In this document: piece by piece, positions 40,801 through 41,562 of the stretch | Layout of the letters: each line of letters starts with the position of its first letter | Numbering within the stretch: the first letter of the stretch is position 1 | Made by a program: the position numbers and the translations under genes | The notes under the pieces: generated by a model | The model's input: only the letters and a program-made list of their open reading frames with translations | Told to the model about the DNA's origin: nothing | Databases searched by the model: none | Source of the DNA: a virus | Direction: 5' to 3' (one strand) | Length of the DNA stretch: 41,562 nucleotides | Virus record (IMG/VR): IMGVR_UViG_3300007640_010161 | Coordinates: 1-41,562 of that record

Positions 40801-41562
40801 ACCGCCGCTAAATCGTATTTGCATACTTGTTGTTGCGCTGTATTTCTATGTGCATCAACTCTAGCATTATCAGTATTATATATAACATCATCTTGATATA
40901 ATTCAGCGGTTTTATCATTGGCTGACAAATCATTAAATGATGGACCGGGTTTTACTCCATTTGCACCGGCACGAGCGCCTAATGCTCCAGCAAAATCTTG
41001 GCCGCAGCCTGTGTCACCAGGGTTGAGGTTTCCTTTGGCGTCTTTTAGTGATTGTGGAGGAGAGGTGACTAAGATATGAATTAAGAATGCTCTAATTAAC
41101 TTATAAAATAATCCATCTTGTTGACCAACACCATATAGCATTTGTTCTATAGCTGTTTTTAATTTATTAACACATGTGGGTTCGCCACTATTTGAAATTT
41201 GTCTTAATCCAGCTATGGCATTATCTACATCTTGTACTAATTTATCAATACAATTCGGATCATCTGGAGGAACGCAACATTCTATATCCGGACAAAGTTT
41301 AACGTTTCCTAAACAACATGTTAATGGTTCCGACAATGTTAAAGTTCCTGGAGGCGGTACACCTACCTCTGAACAAGGATTAGATGATCCCCCTAAACCA
41401 GCATCCACACCAAAAGACCATGAGAATAGTGATCTAGAGCCAGAGCCTGTTTCAACATTTTCTAAACCTTTATCCAACATTTCTCTAATAGCTTGTCGAC
41501 AACAATGTAGTACTATCTGACTTCTTTTTGCTCTCCACTGAGCATTAGGACTATTTGATACA
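37887..41562 (-). CDS. Giant coiled-coil, cysteine-containing virion-like protein (5' partial)
   Basis: The frame stays open past the first ATG (41480) to the right edge of the window, and those 27 upstream codons read like protein (NSPNAQWRAKRSQIVL), so the gene starts outside; 1224 residues are visible. It alternates coiled-coil blocks (for example INELERDQNIKDQAIANSQE and QLTESRLEKNRIDSIFD) with Cys/Pro/Gly-rich linkers (CCLGNVKLCPDIECCVPP). There is no signal peptide or catalytic motif. The mix of helical rods and cysteine clusters recalls the tail proteins at the left of the window, so it is probably a tail or virion structural protein, although on the opposite strand. It ends 13 bases before the sulfotransferase ATG, a candidate modifier of its surface. 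Confidence 0.6.
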   Translation of the reverse strand, partial: VSNSPNAQWRAKRSQIVLHCCRQAIREMLDKGLENVETGSGSRSLFSWSFGVDAGLGGSSNPCSEVGVPPPGTLTLSEPLTCCLGNVKLCPDIECCVPPDDPNCIDKLVQDVDNAIAGLRQISNSGEPTCVNKLKTAIEQMLYGVGQQDGLFYKLIRAFLIHILVTSPPQSLKDAKGNLNPGDTGCGQDFAGALGARAGANGVKPGPSFNDLSANDKTAELYQDDVIYNTDNARVDAHRNTAQQQVCKYDLAAVFRISSIEIDNQPLITVYDNIINEMKKQLRIQLTELISDIFESVDIELNLPEVDKKECDKIIAQINELERDQNIKDQAIANSQETIQELQQEIAENDRERSAAKTRTRGTRQETRRIPGEAPDEEPMIVFVDVPKDTLPNKTGNESAACLRAREEYFDAKSYYEFSLDEYNKALQQLTESRLEKNRIDSIFDVIKGYERVLTGKLDSEDIEVREWRYVTTEKYWEGNDYISPRTAGALRERISAAKTQWKRKLDKLQQDIEGLDKDTTGPTGAHWLTVLKRKRELADAGEKVKKTCGYDTDVFNPITPEECDTIGPEDTGFYDRREESLNQLIEILNELIKEVRDEKVSNQSEISKLEQLKEIYCGGDTGSATTISTCFLSCFINKVDDTVDKLVSVDLTKALNAVNDKEFKCDGDKKNPAFEEPGTDVFDNTITTTKVTEAITKLVEECLIAEPGEGGTGCEDLNPESKKADFDEEVARRTKDANAARKAMEALTARSPSGYEVGGVKLAQKITGAIDTDVINDNYLPSATANFIRERVELDFTHGGFKSTDDIIDTMTIRYIRAASAYARAKRKLVQMVRYIDRQNELYNNCLELSKSWDCATVLNTKLKDSNTSVADRIRDELDAGLKEAYESILAKIAEFVKDAQVQGGGDGPAKTLGDLKSKLMQLLREKISKACPPSKGDGDLPFETPQPTTPQKDGLADISEKDVSIICVGQEPTHILVNYRVYRTKFFQKDTSFMAFGTYITGILNNTILCDKKSTSVFHNTIYRAFEDKIPDSLDSDQPTTTGEGLAGLGGPAFIPDGNEGGPYHYPPPNGQQIATKDLDQPCPAFCGHEPRQHGPNVRISILRRIYYEGKALLEYLNNLENVVDASVSALESIRAALEICALGKDPKTSPNWDNFGSSLGKVNPKNPALQKPTTADMAIIKAVLSKSEKFDAITGKGRNVDNQCDGCTDLPLNADAAPQNP

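Noticed and set aside
41176-41520. 114-codon + strand frame opposite the giant protein
   Set aside because: Lies antisense to a frame that stays open to the window edge; no homology-like motifs.

Overview
The window looks like an internal piece of a large, AT-rich tailed bacteriophage genome (Caudoviricetes). It carries a phage tail module and a dense replication, recombination and nucleotide-metabolism module. Genes are packed with 1-base (TAATG), 4-base (ATGA) and longer overlaps, and I saw no tRNA, rRNA, insertion sequence or CRISPR array. The gene mix (Pol III-type polymerase, B12-dependent ribonucleotide reductase, PhoH, sulfotransferase, glycosyltransferases) resembles aquatic phages known mainly from metagenomes. 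The host cannot be read from the sequence. Sigma-70-like promoters and GGAG-type ribosome binding sites indicate a bacterial host.

Layout. Bases 1-11835 (+ strand) hold the tail module: the 3' end of a probable tape-measure gene, a 624-aa distal-tail candidate, a 1033-aa baseplate-hub/tail-tip candidate, a 1746-aa modular fibre-like protein and a 233-aa protein with 28 cysteines. Cysteine is unusually common across the last four. Everything from 11832 to 41562 lies on the - strand, and the two blocks meet tail-to-tail with overlapping stop codons. Reading the - strand in its transcription direction (right to left): a giant virion-like protein cut by the window edge, a sulfotransferase, dCMP deaminase, class II ribonucleotide reductase, PhoH ATPase, an HNH endonuclease, several small proteins, a RecA-like recombinase with two small neighbours (a PD-(D/E)XK-like nuclease and a UvsY-like candidate), DnaB helicase, primase, dNMP kinase, a Cas4/RecB-like nuclease, Pol III alpha in two separate genes with a DnaQ-like proofreading exonuclease between them, SSB, a cluster of eight very AT-rich carbohydrate-type genes, and finally a Vsr-like endonuclease, a possible single-strand annealing protein and a zinc-finger protein.

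How it fits together. Ribonucleotide reductase, dCMP deaminase and dNMP kinase would supply dNTPs. The split Pol III alpha with its exonuclease, DnaB, primase and SSB would form a bacterial-style replisome, although no clamp or clamp loader lies in the window. RecA-like, UvsY-like and annealing-type proteins and nucleases would handle recombination. The carbohydrate cluster and the sulfotransferase suggest glycan or virion-surface modification.

Most notable: a polymerase split that does not match the cyanobacterial split-intein site; a nuclease gene whose only available full-length starts are ATA/ATT/ATC; a consensus promoter that appears to give a leaderless dCMP deaminase mRNA; recurrent placement of promoters on the stop codons of upstream genes; a possible leader peptide plus hairpin ahead of ribonucleotide reductase; and the series of half-size GT-B-like proteins.
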